A DNA stretch of 64,000 nt from Hemibagrus wyckioides (GCF_019097595.1 NC_080717.1:4697501-4761500), one strand, 5' to 3'; numbered from the stretch's first letter, positions 1 to 12,200 are shown. The notes: generated from the sequence alone by a model not told the origin. Made by a program: numbers and translations.

Positions 1-12
1 GCGGTCTGCTTA

Positions 13-181
13 GCTGAAGTTCTGCTGTCTGGAAAGTTCCTAAGCCTCAGTGTGGTAGATCTCTTGCCATATTTGTAGGAGAAATTCTGCTCCATAGCTT
101 TACCACATGCAAATAAAATATATACGTAAGCTCATGTCGCTCGGTCAAATGTTCAGACACACTCAAATACCAAAAGTTTAC
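13..181 (+). repeat. Left arm of a diverged inverted repeat
   Basis: This stretch matches, in reverse complement, the stretch at about 1968-2110. Shared blocks include CCTAAGCCTCAGTGTGG, TACCACATGCAAATAAAA and GTCAAATGTTCAGACA. The arms differ by scattered substitutions and small indels. The roughly 1.8 kb between them is AT-rich with no coding signal. This could be a decayed DNA transposon with long terminal inverted repeats, or two copies of a dispersed repeat in opposite orientation. The family was not recognised. Confidence 0.6.
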
Positions 182-540
182 AAGCCCCAATACCAGATTT
201 TAATATATGCTAGTGGAGGTAAAAATTTGTTTAGGCAGATTCAACACAAAGAATTTTCACCTCCTGGTCTGGTCTTCAAAATGAATGACAATGTCTTTAT
301 GAAGTAAATATTCCACCTGATATTCCCAATATTCACTCTTAGCTTTTCTTTAAATACTCATTCACAAAAATAACTGTACAATGGCCGAATATTCAGTAGC
401 TGTGGCAATCATAAGCGTCTAAAATGTGAATCTTTACCCACTATAAATTCTGCATAAGGTTATCCAACAGAGGGAAAAACACACATCTCACACTGGAAGC
501 CAACTCTAACAGACTTGTGGGCATAAAAGCATTCATTTGT

Positions 541-805
541 TTCCACTGCAGACCGTGAACACCCCACAAGTTTTGGAGATGCTCTGATCCAGTGGTCTAG
601 ACATCACAATTTGGCCCTTCATCAAACTCGCTCAAATCCTTACGCTTGTCCATTTTTCCTGCTTCTAACACATCAACTTTGAGGACAAAATGTTCACTTG
701 CTGCCTGATATATCCCACCCACTAACAGGTGCCATGATGAGGAGATCATCAGTCTTACTCACTTCACCACTCACTGCTTATAATGTTATGCCTGATCGGT
801 GTACA
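541..805 (+). mobile_element. Tc1-like remnant, family A (3' part)
   Basis: Matches the other family A copies in this window (3.9, 5.4, 7.3, 35.3, 41.2, 49.3 and 57.8 kb). Diagnostic blocks are GATGCTCTGATCCAGTGGTC, TCCTGCTTCTAACACATCAA and the terminal inverted repeat block CATAATGTTATGCCTGATCG. The 5' part is missing. It is non-coding and non-autonomous. Confidence 0.75.
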
Positions 806-1967
806 TGTATTTGATTTGCACAAAGGGAGTTTAAATCCAGAACGAAGCAGTTGAAATGAATGGATGGCATCAGAAAGGACTAACTTGCCCTTCTTAGTCA
901 CATTGAAAAACCTCTACACCTACTCGTACCTGCAATTATCTAATCAGCCAATCCTCGGTCAGCAATGCAGTGCATGAAACCATGACCATTCAGTATTGTT
1001 ACCGATTATATGATTCAAGTCATGTTTCCATTTCATTTACATTTATGACTTCCTTATCCAAACTGACTTACATTTACATCTTTTATGCAGCCAGGCAGTT
1101 GTCTTTGACTGAAATGACAGATTAATGTAAACAGTGAAGTCAGTCTCCATGTCTAAGTGTATTTAGATCACAGCATCGCTGGATTTTTGGGTTTGATTAA
1201 TTGTCTCTAACTGCAGCTCTGACAGTAGTTCATCTTCAAAGAAAATATATTATCTGTCCATAACAATCATGCTTACTTTAGTAACACCAAATACTGGACA
1301 CTGGATAAAAAAATCTGCATCATTTTCTTCTTTCCTCATGAGAAGGTATTTATTTTTTTTATTTTTTATTTTATGATTTTCACCAGTTTTAGTGCTTTGT
1401 TTAATTTTTTTTTAAGACTGAAAGCTTTAGTTCAATTCAATTTTATTTGTATATCTTTTTAACATCATTGCAGCAAAGCCGCTTTAAAAGAATATAAAAA
1501 TTTAAAATAAAAACAGACATTTAACATTAATATTTAAAGTAAATCTGGTAAGACGTCAACCTCTGATTTTTGTCTGGTGAAGAAATTATTGTATATTAAA
1601 AAATAACAGGAAGTAACGTTTTTTAATGGATGCTACACAAGATTAAACAAAACAATACATGGTTAAAAAATACTTTGGAATTTATGGTTGAAAAAAATGA
1701 ATACTTTGGGATTTATTGTTGCAAAAAAAATGAATACTTTGGAATTTATTATTAATCTGTCAGGTTTTAATCAGTACTTGATAACTACATAAAACGAGCA
1801 ATATTTAAGAAAAGCAGTGAGACCTTCGGGTTTATTTGTTTATTTCAAAGTCATAAAATTAAAATCTAAAAAAGTTTTGATTGAAAACTTTTCTTAATGC
1901 ATGGTTCTATATGTGTTTTCATAGTGTTAATATTCTCACGATTATTTAAAGATAGCCGAAAAAGGTA

Positions 1968-2110
1968 AACCTTCCTAAAGTTCGCATGTCTGAACATTTG
2001 ACCTGCTACATATAAGCTTGCGTATACTTTTATTTGCATGTGGTAGAGCCAAAGAGCAGAAATCTTCCGACAAACACGGCCACACTGAGGCTTAGGATCT
2101 TTCTGGAAAG
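1968..2110 (-). repeat. Right arm of the inverted repeat
   Basis: Reverse-complement partner of the arm near the window start, sharing the same CCTAAGCCTCAGTGTGG and CACATGCAAATAAAA blocks. The short reading frames in both arms give similar peptides (MQIK...GQMFRH). This reflects shared ancestry of the arms and is not evidence of coding. Confidence 0.6.
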
Positions 2111-3936
2111 CTGAAATCTCTGCTGATGATTTTTCCAACTAATTGCCTAAGTGATTTATGGGTTAGTGTTTCAAAACACGAGTTTTGTAATCCAGAAATT
2201 GCTCCATAATGAAGGAGTAGAGCTGATATTGTACGATGTAAAAGCTTCTAAATCTTCTGACATACAACCTATGTTGTGCATGCAACGGAAATCTAAAGTC
2301 GAAGAAAAACAAAACACTGTAACGCGCCTTCCTTCCCTTCTAACTGTCAGCTATAAAAAGCCAAGAGGTCAGTTTATAGCTCTGTGTAGGTTTATAGCAG
2401 AGCATGTTTCTATATGCACTGTGAATAATATTTGTTTGCTATTGTTTACAGTGAAATGATTAACCTATGCAAACAATGACATTAGATCCTTGCAAATGGC
2501 TTTATTCATGAGCTCAGCAGGGTGTAGTAGCAGCTGCACAATTGTGCAATATTGTGCACTACATACAGTAAGTTACTGCAGTATAGTAATGATATCATGC
2601 CTAGTGCAATACACAGAACACCATCAAAGCTGGAGTGTTAGGAATACTTATTAATACACGTTCACACTCGTGTTATTATCCAATCAGCCAATCAGGTGGC
2701 AGCAGAAACACTTGGAATTGTTTGCTGAGATTTTCAGGCACAATGATCTCTAGAGGTCAGAGACTGGTTCAAACTGACGGGATGTCCACGGAAACTCAAA
2801 TATCCACTCATGTCAGAAAGCACAACATGCTGCACCTTAAAAAAGAGGTCACCAGTTGTGTGCCAACCTAGTTAGGCTACACTGGACCCAAACTGGACCA
2901 AACTGGAACAACAACAACGTCTGGTCAATGTTTCCTATACTGAATATACATATATACGCTATCTAGTGTGCTGAAGGAGTTTGGTCAGTGGACTTGTAAG
3001 ACATTTAGTGCATACTATAGACATTTAGACATACTATAGTGCACTACTGGACATAGTATACGTGGATGGTTTTATTTATGGCATATTCCACCTTAATGAG
3101 TAAACCAGACGTGACATTGATGAGGAAAACTCCCTGAAATGGCATGAAGAAGAAACCTGAAGGGAACCATAAGTGTCTTTTGGGTATGAGTAGGAGTCCT
3201 AGGATGAACCACAAGACACTCTTCATGATTACAGCAGCATTTCATCTGTACAAATTGTTGAACCCATGTGAGACATGGTTATAAAGTGTATTTGGGAAGT
3301 GTAAATCTGTAGGGAGTGAATCTGGGAGGATACACATGTGAGTCACAAGTGACAAAGTCCCAAGCAGGAGCAGATATACATCTGTAAGGTGTGAATTAGG
3401 CTGGACAATCGGACATACTGCGTTGTGTCCTGGACTTACAGTATAGTGCCGTACCATACAAGGAATTCCCTAGGTTCATTGTGTATATTGTATCTCACAC
3501 AACCTAAGGTGATGGAAATGTAACGAACACTATACCCTTAGCTTAGTCTGACAAGCTACAAGCTGAAAAACTGGTATAAACTGGTCAAACTTGAACCATT
3601 TTTAACAGCTACAAAGCCAGATTCATTGTGCCGTGCCTAAAACGAAACTTTTCGAATTCGTTGTTGTTTTAAGCTGTCTGTGATGCATTTGTAATTCGGA
3701 TACAGCTTCTCTACCTGTTTGACCAGATCAGATTTTTCAGTAGGGATTGAGTTTAAGTAATATTGCATAGTCTTTCAAATACAGGCTCGCGAACGTGTGT
3801 CTAAAGCTGAGCTGACATTGTGTCTGTGATATTTAAGACATTACTGACATTTCAGAGACAATGTATTCAAATGTTTTGTTAATCGTAGGAAGCCAGAGGT
3901 GGATAGTGCACTAACTAGGCTAAGGGTACCTGAATA

Positions 3937-4262
3937 TACACCAATCAGGCATAACATTATGACCACTGAGAGGTGCCGTGAATAAGACTGATGATCTCCT
4001 CATCATGGCACCTGTTAGTGGGTGGGATATATTAGGCAGCAAGTCAACATTTTGTCCACAAAGTTGATGTGTTAGAAGCAGGAAAAAGGATTTGTAAGGA
4101 TTCTTTTGACGAAGGACCAAATTGTGATGTCTAGACAACCGGATCAGAGTATCTACAAAACTGCAGCTCTTGTGGAGGTGTTCCCGGTCTGCAGTGGTCA
4201 GTATCTATCAAAAGTGGAAGGAACAAAAAAGGAACAGTGGTGAACCGGTGACACCACTCTCA
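3937..4262 (-). mobile_element. Tc1-like remnant, family A
   Basis: Begins with the family A terminal repeat (CACCAATCAGGCATAACATT) and runs in the opposite orientation to the copy at 541-805 through the same internal blocks (ATCTCCTCATCATGGCACC, TTAGAAGCAGGAAAAAGGA) to GTGGTGAACCGG. The distal end is missing. The short frames in it are broken transposase-derived fragments. Confidence 0.75.
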
Positions 4263-4792
4263 CATGAGGTCAATAGACGTCTAGTTAGTGCTTTTAAACA
4301 TGTCTAGATGTGTGTTTGGAGCCACAGAGCTTGACCCAGAAGGCGTTAAGTGAAACTTTAGCCTTTATGTATTTTAGTGAGAAATAGTACTTCCTCATAC
4401 TGTTGCTGTCACGCCTGAACAGCCGCACGTGCCACCAGACTAACGAAAGGCAACAACTTAAAAATTTTTTAAAGCAACAACACTTTTACTGTAATGAACG
4501 GTCATGTCCGGTTTATTATTATTATTATTGCACACTACACGAGATTACATATCTAATACAGTGTCACGCGCTGTAGTTTTAAGAATTAGTTACACGGAGT
4601 GTAAAGTTAACTTAAATTTGCTGTGTAGTGAATAGACATCTATATTCTACTGTAAAAATGCCACACCTTTTACCCAGCAGAAAAAAGTGAATGGACGACA
4701 TAAGAATGAATAAACGCCCGGTCTCGCGCGCGCTTGAGTGTCGTTGCGCGTTATAATATCTGATCCTGAGAAGCGTAATAAAGTGCGCTTAC

Positions 4793-4883
4793 CGTCTGCT
4801 GTGGACTGCCTGGAGGTGAACATTAGGAGGAAGCCTCCAAACAGCAGAACTGTGACAATGAGAAACCTCTCATAGCATCTCAT
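4793..4883 (-). CDS. First coding exon of an unidentified type II membrane protein
   Basis: An ATG with a G at -3 opens 30 codons that read MRCYERFLIVTVLLFGGFLL and continue MFTSRQSTAD. This is a short basic/aromatic head followed by about 17 hydrophobic residues, the pattern of an uncleaved signal anchor, as in Golgi glycosyltransferases and sulfotransferases. The frame then meets a strong donor (G|GTAAGC), leaving phase 1. Upstream on this strand, 4.9-5.3 kb is more CpG-rich and could be promoter or 5' UTR. The remaining exons should lie at lower coordinates, and none was recognised between 1 and 4792. The topology and splice donor are seen; the enzyme class is a guess. It could also be a fortuitous frame. 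Confidence 0.45.
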
Positions 4884-5415
4884 CCCAGCCCGAACAAGGT
4901 GCCCTGATCAGATCTCTGTACCTTTTGGAGTTTAAAATCCGCTCCTCAAAACGAAACTTCCCCGTGAGCAGGACACACGTCTGGTCATTTCGGTAGAGTA
5001 GTAGTGTTCAGTGACAAGGCGTTACAAATCCGAGGTGCTGTCATGTCTTTTCAGGAAAAAGCTCGTGACCACAGCGCAGCAGCTGATGATGATGATGACG
5101 GTGACAGTGATGTGGTTGTGAAAAGTTTTGCGGAACATCATCATCCTCCTGTCTCTCTCCTGCTCTGACTTCACTTAAGTGCTCAGTAGAGAAGCTCCTC
5201 CCTTTCCACCTGTACTCTGACGTCATCTTACTGTTCAGCCCTAGACAGAGGACAATGGATGTATGGACGGAGTTAAAGACATGTGGGTTTGCTTTTATAG
5301 GCGTGATGCCCTGATACACTACACATATTATAACAAATATTATACACACTCCTCTTATTATGTGCATACATTTTGTTTATACAGAATATTTCATTTATAT
5401 TTTTGAATACCTGTT

Positions 5416-5580
5416 ATCAGGCATAACATTATGACCACCTGTCTAATATTGGTGTTGGTCCCCCTCTTTTGCTGCCAAAACAGCCCTGAATATATATCCC
5501 ACCCACTAACAGGTGCCATGATGAGGAGATCATCAGTGTTATTCACTTCACCTCTCAGTGTTCATAATGATTGGTGTATT
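5416..5580. mobile_element. Short MITE-like family A element with both termini
   Basis: Both family A ends are present: TCAGGCATAACATTATGACC at the left, and the inverse motif (decayed, ending ATGATTGGTGTA) at the right. Only about 165 bp separate them, so nearly the whole body is deleted. This is the structure of a non-autonomous miniature element. Confidence 0.65.
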
Positions 5581-6302
5581 TTAACAATAGCTGTTAAAAG
5601 GTTAATTTGTCAATGTAATATATTTTATTTGAGTTAAAGGAAAATTTTCACTCATGTGTCTCCTGACAGTGCAATCAGAAGACACACTGCACTGACTTGA
5701 GCACTTTATTTCTCCTTAATCATAATCAGGTTGAACAGGTTGAACAGTACTGATATTAACAGTGAAAGTCTCATGGTGGTATTTTAAGCAGTGTCTTTAG
5801 TTTTGTTTTGCTTTAGTCTCTCTTGTATCCCTCTGGTACAATTCTGCAAAAAAACACAAATCCACCCATGGATTTATTTCTGTATTTCTGTAATACAATA
5901 AGAGCCTGGATTGTCTGATATAAGCTGTATAATTACCAGTGTAGTAAAACAAGGTGTTAGACAGTTTAGCTGAAGGCCTGATATTGTAGTTACTGGATAT
6001 CTAATAAACTGCTGTGTAATAAACTACATGGATGTGATTATCCATCCCAGATGCTCACCTTGTTTTCGGGACAAATCCCTCGTTGGTTTTTAGACTTTGT
6101 GTTCCCTAGCTACAAACACACAAACACACAAACACTCTTCACACAAGTCCGGAGGTGTCGAGTCCTGATAGTACAGCTGTTTAAAGCTGCTATAATATGC
6201 ATGATAATTACATTTTTTTATTCATAATGTGAGGAACAATAATCAACTTCCTGTCTTGCTCTATGACATCACCCTATAGTTGATTAGTTTCTTTAAACAA
6301 AA

Positions 6303-6376
6303 GCATGGAAAAGCAAAGTATTACATCTACAATCTATCTATATTTATTATTTCATAAACATTTTAGTTGACAGTAA

Positions 6377-6411
<35 letters not shown>

Positions 6412-6440
6412 TGTTTGTGTGTGAGAGAGAGAGAGAGAGT

Positions 6441-6485
<45 letters not shown>

Positions 6486-6519
6486 TTTGTGTGTGTGTGT
6501 GAGAGAGAGAGAGAGAGTT

Positions 6520-6609
<90 letters not shown>

Positions 6610-6995
6610 TTTGTGTGTGTGTGTGTGAGAGAGAGAGCGAGAGAGAGAGAGAGAGAGGAGTAGGATGTGTGGATGCAGTGCCATCTTGTGGAAAAGCATA
6701 GTATTACATCTACAAGACAATTTCTATGATTTATCGTAACAGACGTTTTTTCTATATTTATTATTTCATAGACATTTTAGTTGACAGTAAAGAAAAGGTC
6801 AAATGTATATAAATATCTCTAAAGATAGAGAGAGAGAGCGAGAGAGAGCGAGAGAGAATGGATGCAGTGTGGATGCAGTGCCGCCTTGTGGAAAATCATA
6901 GTATTACATCTACAAGACAGTTCCTATGATTTATCATCGACGTTTTTCCATATTTATTATGTCAGAAACATTTTAATTGACAGCAAAGAAAAGGA
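6303..6995. repeat. Three tandem copies of a ~130 bp unit separated by simple repeats
   Basis: The block GTATTACATCTACAA, followed by TATTTATTATTTCAT and CATTTTAGTTGACAGTAAAG or close variants, occurs at about 6319, 6700 and 6900. The first and second copies are separated by a GA/GT tract and the second and third by a short (GA)n run. Copies 2 and 3 also share GGATGCAGTGCC. This indicates local tandem duplication of a unit that includes the simple repeat. There is no coding content. Confidence 0.75.
6377..6658. repeat. Compound (GA)n/(GT)n tract with GAGAGTTTGTG junctions
   Basis: Alternating runs of GA and GT joined by TTT or T. It resembles the giant intronic array downstream in base composition and in the GAGAGAGTTTG-GTGTG organisation, but it lacks the AGATT or GATT core. 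The long frames across it (Ser/Leu/His/Thr or Cys/Val repeats) are compositional and not genes. Confidence 0.85.
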
Positions 6996-7257
6996 CAAAT
7001 GTAGGAATGTTCTGGCACAGTTATGTGAATGTACATCATGGCATCATGGAAGAAAAGTTTACAAAATAGAAAAAGTAGTCTTCGGGAGTAGTTTCTATCC
7101 AGTGAGACAGTTGGAAGAAGATGGGAATAACAGTACAGGATAGTTTCATTATTACCTGACAGTAGACATAATAATGTGAAAATAAAATAATGTGTTTTAC
7201 TGGTCATGGCATGGGTCAGGAGATTGTTTCCTGTAGTTCTTACCAGGCTCATACATG

Positions 7258-7397
7258 CAGGGTCATGGGGGGCCAAGGCTCATTGATGCACATGGGGAGA
7301 GAAGGCTGGCTCATGTGATCCGATCCAACAGATGAGCTACTGTTGCTCAAACTGCTGAAGGCAGGTGGTCATAATGTTATGGCTGATCGGTGTATCT
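7258..7397 (+). mobile_element. Tc1-like remnant, family A (terminal fragment)
   Basis: Contains the family A blocks AAGGCTCATTGATGCAC, TGATCCGATCCAACAGA and GAGCTACTGTTGCTCAAA, and ends in the terminal repeat CATAATGTTATGGCTGATCG. It abuts a Tc1-like fragment of a different family. Confidence 0.7.
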
Positions 7398-7429
7398 GTA
7401 AGGAGGCTTTTTTTAATTGTTATTATTTA

Positions 7430-8170
7430 CCAGATGCTGATGAAGGAATATGATTTTAAAATGTCCTGCAGTACCCGCAAGGTCCTCCTGCTCAAGAAAG
7501 CATGTGTACAGGACCTGCTGAAGTTTTCCAAATGAACATCTGAATGATTCAGAGGAGAACTGGGTGAAGGTGTTGTGGTCAGATGAGACCAAAATCCAGC
7601 TCTTTGGCATCATCTCTACTCGCCGTGTTTGGAGGAGGAGGATTGCTGCGTCAAACATGGAGGTGGAAACATTATTCTTTGGGAGTGTTTTTCTGCTAAG
7701 GGGACAGGACAACTGCATGTACCTGGGCCATGTACCGTAAAATCTTGAGTGAGAACCTCCTTCCTTCAGGGCACTGAAAATGGGTCGTGGATGGGTCTTC
7801 CAGCATGACAATGACCCAAAACACACGGCCAAGGCTACGAAGGACTGTGGCCTAGCCAGTCTCCAGACCTTAATCTTATGCTGAAGGTTCGAGTTGCCAA
7901 ACGTCAGCCTTGAAACCTTAATGACCTGGAGAGGATCTGCAAAGAGGAGTGGGACAAAATTCCTCCTGAGATGTGTGCAGACCTGGTGGCCAACCACAAG
8001 AAACGCCTGACCTCTGTGATTGCCAACAAGGGTTTTGCCACCAAGTACTAAGTCATGTTTTGTGAAAGGGGTCAAATATTTATTTCACTCATTAAAATGC
8101 AAATCAATGTAGAACTTTTTTGAAATGCTTTTTTTTCTGGATTTTTTGTTGTTGTTATTCTGTCACTGTG
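7430..8170 (+). pseudogene. Decayed Tc1-like transposase (family D)
   Basis: Translating the plus strand in pieces gives recognisable Tc1 transposase segments: [11 protein letters not shown] (around the first catalytic Asp), a [10 protein letters not shown] segment near 7805 (around the second Asp), and a C-terminal part near 7920-8040. Several frameshifts and stops separate them, so the gene is dead. Established knowledge: Tc1/mariner transposases carry a DD34E triad and cut at TA dinucleotides. The long minus-strand frame over the same stretch is a shadow. Confidence 0.75.
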
Positions 8171-8285
8171 CAAATAAACCTACCATTAAATATATGTATA
8201 TAATAATAAATCTACCATTAGAATTATAGATTGGTCAATTCTTTGTCAATGGGCAAGCATACAAATTCAGCAAGGGATCAAATCA

Positions 8286-8316
<31 letters not shown>

Positions 8317-8412
8317 GTGGTTGTGTGTGTTGTGAATACTGAATTTATTTAGTAATTTATTTAGATCTATTTCAGGAATACAGGTGTTATCTTTATGAAA
8401 TTAGGCAGGTAG

Positions 8413-8418
<6 letters not shown>

Positions 8419-8453
<35 letters not shown>
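8419..8453. repeat. (GA)n microsatellite
   Basis: Uninterrupted GA dinucleotide run of about 35 bp in the presumed 3' flank or 3' UTR of the mmp25-like gene. A reverse-strand AATAAA motif lies about 440 bp past the stop (around 8342-8347) and is a possible polyadenylation signal for that gene. Confidence 0.85.
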
Positions 8454-8456
<3 letters not shown>

Positions 8457-8524
8457 GAATTAACAATAAAACTGTGGTTTTAATTGGGAGTGTGTTTAAT
8501 TCATTAATCTTTAATCGATACTAT

Positions 8525-8650
8525 AAATGTGGCCTGGGTTCGAGTCTTCCCCCTGGTCACTGTGTGTGTGGAGTTTGCATGTTTTCCGTGCTTGGAGGGT
8601 TTCCTCTGGGTGCTCCGGTTTCCTCCCACAGTCCAAAGACATGCTTATAT
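8525..8650 (+). repeat. Dispersed retroelement-tail repeat
   Basis: Contains GGAGTTTGCATGTTTTC, GGGTGCTCCGGTTTCCTCC and CACAGTCCAAAGACATGC, a sequence very widespread in fish genomes. Related pieces occur at 51.48 and 54.86 kb in this window. It is non-coding. Confidence 0.65.
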
Positions 8651-8783
8651 GCTTCTATGCTTCCAGGCTAGTTGGAGCTGACAGAAAGGCTACAGTAACT
8701 CAAATAGCCAACGTGGTGAGCAGAAAAGCATCTCAGGCTCACTGAAACTGGACAGTTGATTTAAAAATTACATAAAAATATAT

Positions 8784-9205
8784 CTAAAGGTGAACAGGAT
8801 GTGAGTGTGTCGGGAAAAGAGTGTGTAAGAGCAGGCTAATCGTCAGGAAATGCAGACTGGTGCTAGCTAGCGCTGCGCTGTTGAAGCAGGGACATTCCTC
8901 AGGATTGTCTGTATGTCTTGCTGTGGTTTTGTCCCTACGCCTGATCTGCTCCAAAGCTCCTTCCTTTTTTCTCTCTCGAAGATCCTTCTGACCGACAGTG
9001 GACATCAGAGCGATATCACCAGGGTGATGAGGGGAGGGGTCTGGGCAGTTCAACCAATCTGAGGACACAGGTCGGGGAAAGCCAGCCTCAGGGGCCGAGC
9101 CTGGGCGAGCAAATTTCCAATAGTGAGAGCCTTTGAATAGGAGGAGCGAACCTGATGGATGAAGAAGAGAGAGAAACAAAAAGGGATTGTGTGAGAGAGT
9201 TTGGT

Positions 9206-9251
<46 letters not shown>

Positions 9252-12200
9252 TTTTGATTGTGTGTGAGAGAGTTTAGATTGTGTGTGTGTGAGAGTTTAG
9301 ATTGTGTGTCTGAGAGAGTTTAGATTGTGTGTGAGAGAGTTTAGATTGTGTGTGAGAGAGTTTAGATTGTGTGTGAGAGAGAGTTTTGATTGTGTGTGAG
9401 AGAGTTATGATTGTGTGTGAGAGAGTTTAGATTGTGTGTGTGAGAGTTTAGATTGTGTGTGTGAGAGAGTTTAGATTGTGTGAGAGAGAGTTTAGATTGT
9501 GTGTGAGTGAGTTTACATTGTGTGTGAGAGAGTGTAGATTGTGTGTGAGAGAGTTTAGATTGTGTGTGTGTGAGAGTTTAGATTGTGTGTGAGAGAGTTA
9601 TGATTGTGTGTGTGTGAGAGTTATGATTGTGTGTGTGAGAGAGTTATGATTGTGTGTGTGTGAGAGTTATGATTGTGTGTGTGTGAGAGTTATGATTGTG
9701 TGTGTGAGAGAGTTATGATTGTGTGTGTGAGAGAGTTATGATTGTGTGTGAGAGAGTTTAGATTGTGTGTGAGAGAGTTATGATTGTGTGTGTGAGAGTT
9801 TAGATTGTGTGTGTGAGAGAGTTTAGATTGTGTGTGTGAGAGAGTTTAGATTGTGTGTGTGAGAGAGTTTAGATTGTGTGTGAGAGAGATATGATTGTGT
9901 GTGTGAGAGTTATGATTGTGTCTGAGAGAGTTTAGATTGTGTCTGAGAGAGTTATGATTGTGTGTGTGAGAGTTATGATTGTGTGTGAGAGAGTTTAGAT
10001 TGTGTGTGTGAGAGAGTTTAGATTGTGTGAGAGAGTGTAGATTGTGTGTGTGAGAGAGTTTAGATTGTGTGTGAGAGAGTTATGATTGTGTGTGTGAGAG
10101 AGTTATGACTGTGTGTGAGAGTTTAGATTGTGTGTGTGAGAGAGTTTAGATTGTGTGTGAGAGAGTTTAGATTGTGTGTGAGAGAGTTTAGATTGTGTCT
10201 GAGAGAGTTATGATTGTGTGTGTGAGAGAGTTATGACTGTGTGTGAGAGAGTTTAGATTGTGTGTGTGAGAGAGTTTAGATTGTGTGTGAGAGAGTTTAG
10301 ATTGTGTGTGAGAGAGTTTAGATTGTGTGTGAGAGAGTTATGATTGTGTGTGAGAGTTTAGATTGTGTGTGTGAGAGAGTTATGATTGTGTGTGTGAGAG
10401 AGTTATGACTGTGTGTGAGAGAGTTTAGATTGTGTGTGAGAGAGTTTAGATTGTGTGTGAGAGAGTTTAGATTGTGTGTGAGAGAGTTTAGATTGTGTGT
10501 GAGAGAGTTATGATTGTGTGTGAGAGTTTAGATTGTGTGTGTGAGAGAGTTATGATTGTGTGTGTGAGAGAGTTATGACTGTGTGTGAGAGAGTTTAGAT
10601 TGTGTGTGAGAGAGTTTAGATTGTGTGTGAGAGAGTTTAGATTGTGTGTGAGAGAGTTTAGATTGTGTGTGTGAGAGAGTTATGATTGTGTGTGAGAGAG
10701 TTTAGATTGTGTGAGAGAGTTTAGATTGTGTGTGAGAGAGTTATGATTGTGTGTGAGAGAGTTTAGATTGTGTGTGTGAGAGAGTTTAGATTGTGTCTGA
10801 GAGAGTTATGATTGTGTGTGAGAGAGTTATGATTGTGTGTGAGAGAGTTTAGATTGTGTGTGAGAGAGTATAGATTGTGTCTGAGAGAGTTATGATTGTG
10901 TGTGTGAGAGTTATGATTGTGTGTGTGAGAGTTATGATTGTGTGTGAAAGAGTTTAGATTGTGTCTGAGAGAGTTATGATTGTGTGTGAGAGAGTTTAGA
11001 TTGTGTGTATGAGAGTTATGATTGTGTGTGAGAGAGTTTAGATTGTGTGTGTGAGAGAGTTTAGATTGTGTGAGTGTAGATTGTGTGTGTGAGAGAGTTT
11101 AGATTGTGTGTGAGAGTTATGATTGTGTGTGTGAGAGTTATGATTGTGTGTGTGAGAGAGAGTTATGATTGTGTGTGTGAGAGAGTTTAGATTGTGTGTG
11201 TGAGAGTTTAGATTGTGTGTGAGAGTTATGATTGTGTGTGAGAGAGTTTAGATTGTGTGTGTGAGAGAGTTATGATTGTGTGTGTGAGAGAGTTATGACT
11301 GTGTGTGAGAGAGTTTAGATTGTGTGTGTGAGAGAGTTTAGATTGTGTGTGAGAGAGTTTAGATTGTGTGTGAGAGAGATTTGATTGTGTGTGAGAGAGT
11401 TTAGATTGTGTGTGAGAGAGTTTAGATTGTGTGTGAGAGAGTTTAGATTGTGTGTGAGAGAGTTTAGATTGTGTGTGAGAGAGTTATGATTGTGTGTGTG
11501 AGAGAGTTTTGATTGTGTGTGAGAGAGTTATGATTGTGTGTGAGAGAGTTTAGATTGTGTGAGAGAGTTTAGATTGTGTGTGAGAGAGTTATGATTGTGT
11601 GTGTGAGAGAGTTTAGATTGTGTGTGAGAGAGTTTAGATTGTGTGTGTGAGAGAGTTTTGATTGTGTGTGTGAGAGAGCTTAGATTGTGTGTGAGAGAGT
11701 TTAGATTGTGTGTGTGAGAGAGTTTTGATTGTGTGTGAGAGAGTTTAGATTGTCTCAGAGAGTTATGATTGTGTGTGTGAGAGAGTTTAGATTGTGTGTG
11801 AGAGAGTTATGATTGTGTGTGAGAGAGTTATGATTGTGTGTGTGAGAGAGTTTATATTGTGTGTGAGAGAGTTATGATTGTGTGTGAGAGAGTTTAGATT
11901 GTGTGAGAGAGTTTAGATTGTGTGTGAGTGAGTTTAGATTGTGTGTGTGAGAGAGTTTTGATTGTGTGTGAGAGAGTTTAGATTGTGTGTGAGAGAGTTT
12001 AGATTGTGTGTGAGAGAGTTTAGATTGTGTGTGTGAGAGAGTTTTGATTGTGTGTGAGAGAGTTTAGATTGTGTGTGAGAGAGTTTAGATTGTGTGTGTG
12101 AGAGAGTTTTGATTGTGTGTGAGAGAGTTTAGATTGTGTGTGAGAGAGTTTAGATTGTGTGTGTGAGAGAGTTTTGATTGTGTGTGAGAGAGTTATGATT

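Noticed and set aside
5041..5367. 108-residue minus-strand frame upstream of the signal-anchor exon
   Set aside because: No motif, no conserved-looking segment and no splice link to the exon at 4883; more likely promoter or 5' UTR sequence.
6352..6720. Ser/Leu/His/Thr-rich and Cys/Val-rich frames near 6.4 kb
   Set aside because: They are translations of GA/GT dinucleotide runs with no start context, splice signals or complexity.
7413..8075. 220-residue minus-strand frame
   Set aside because: It lies antisense to a decayed Tc1 transposase whose recognisable motifs are on the plus strand.
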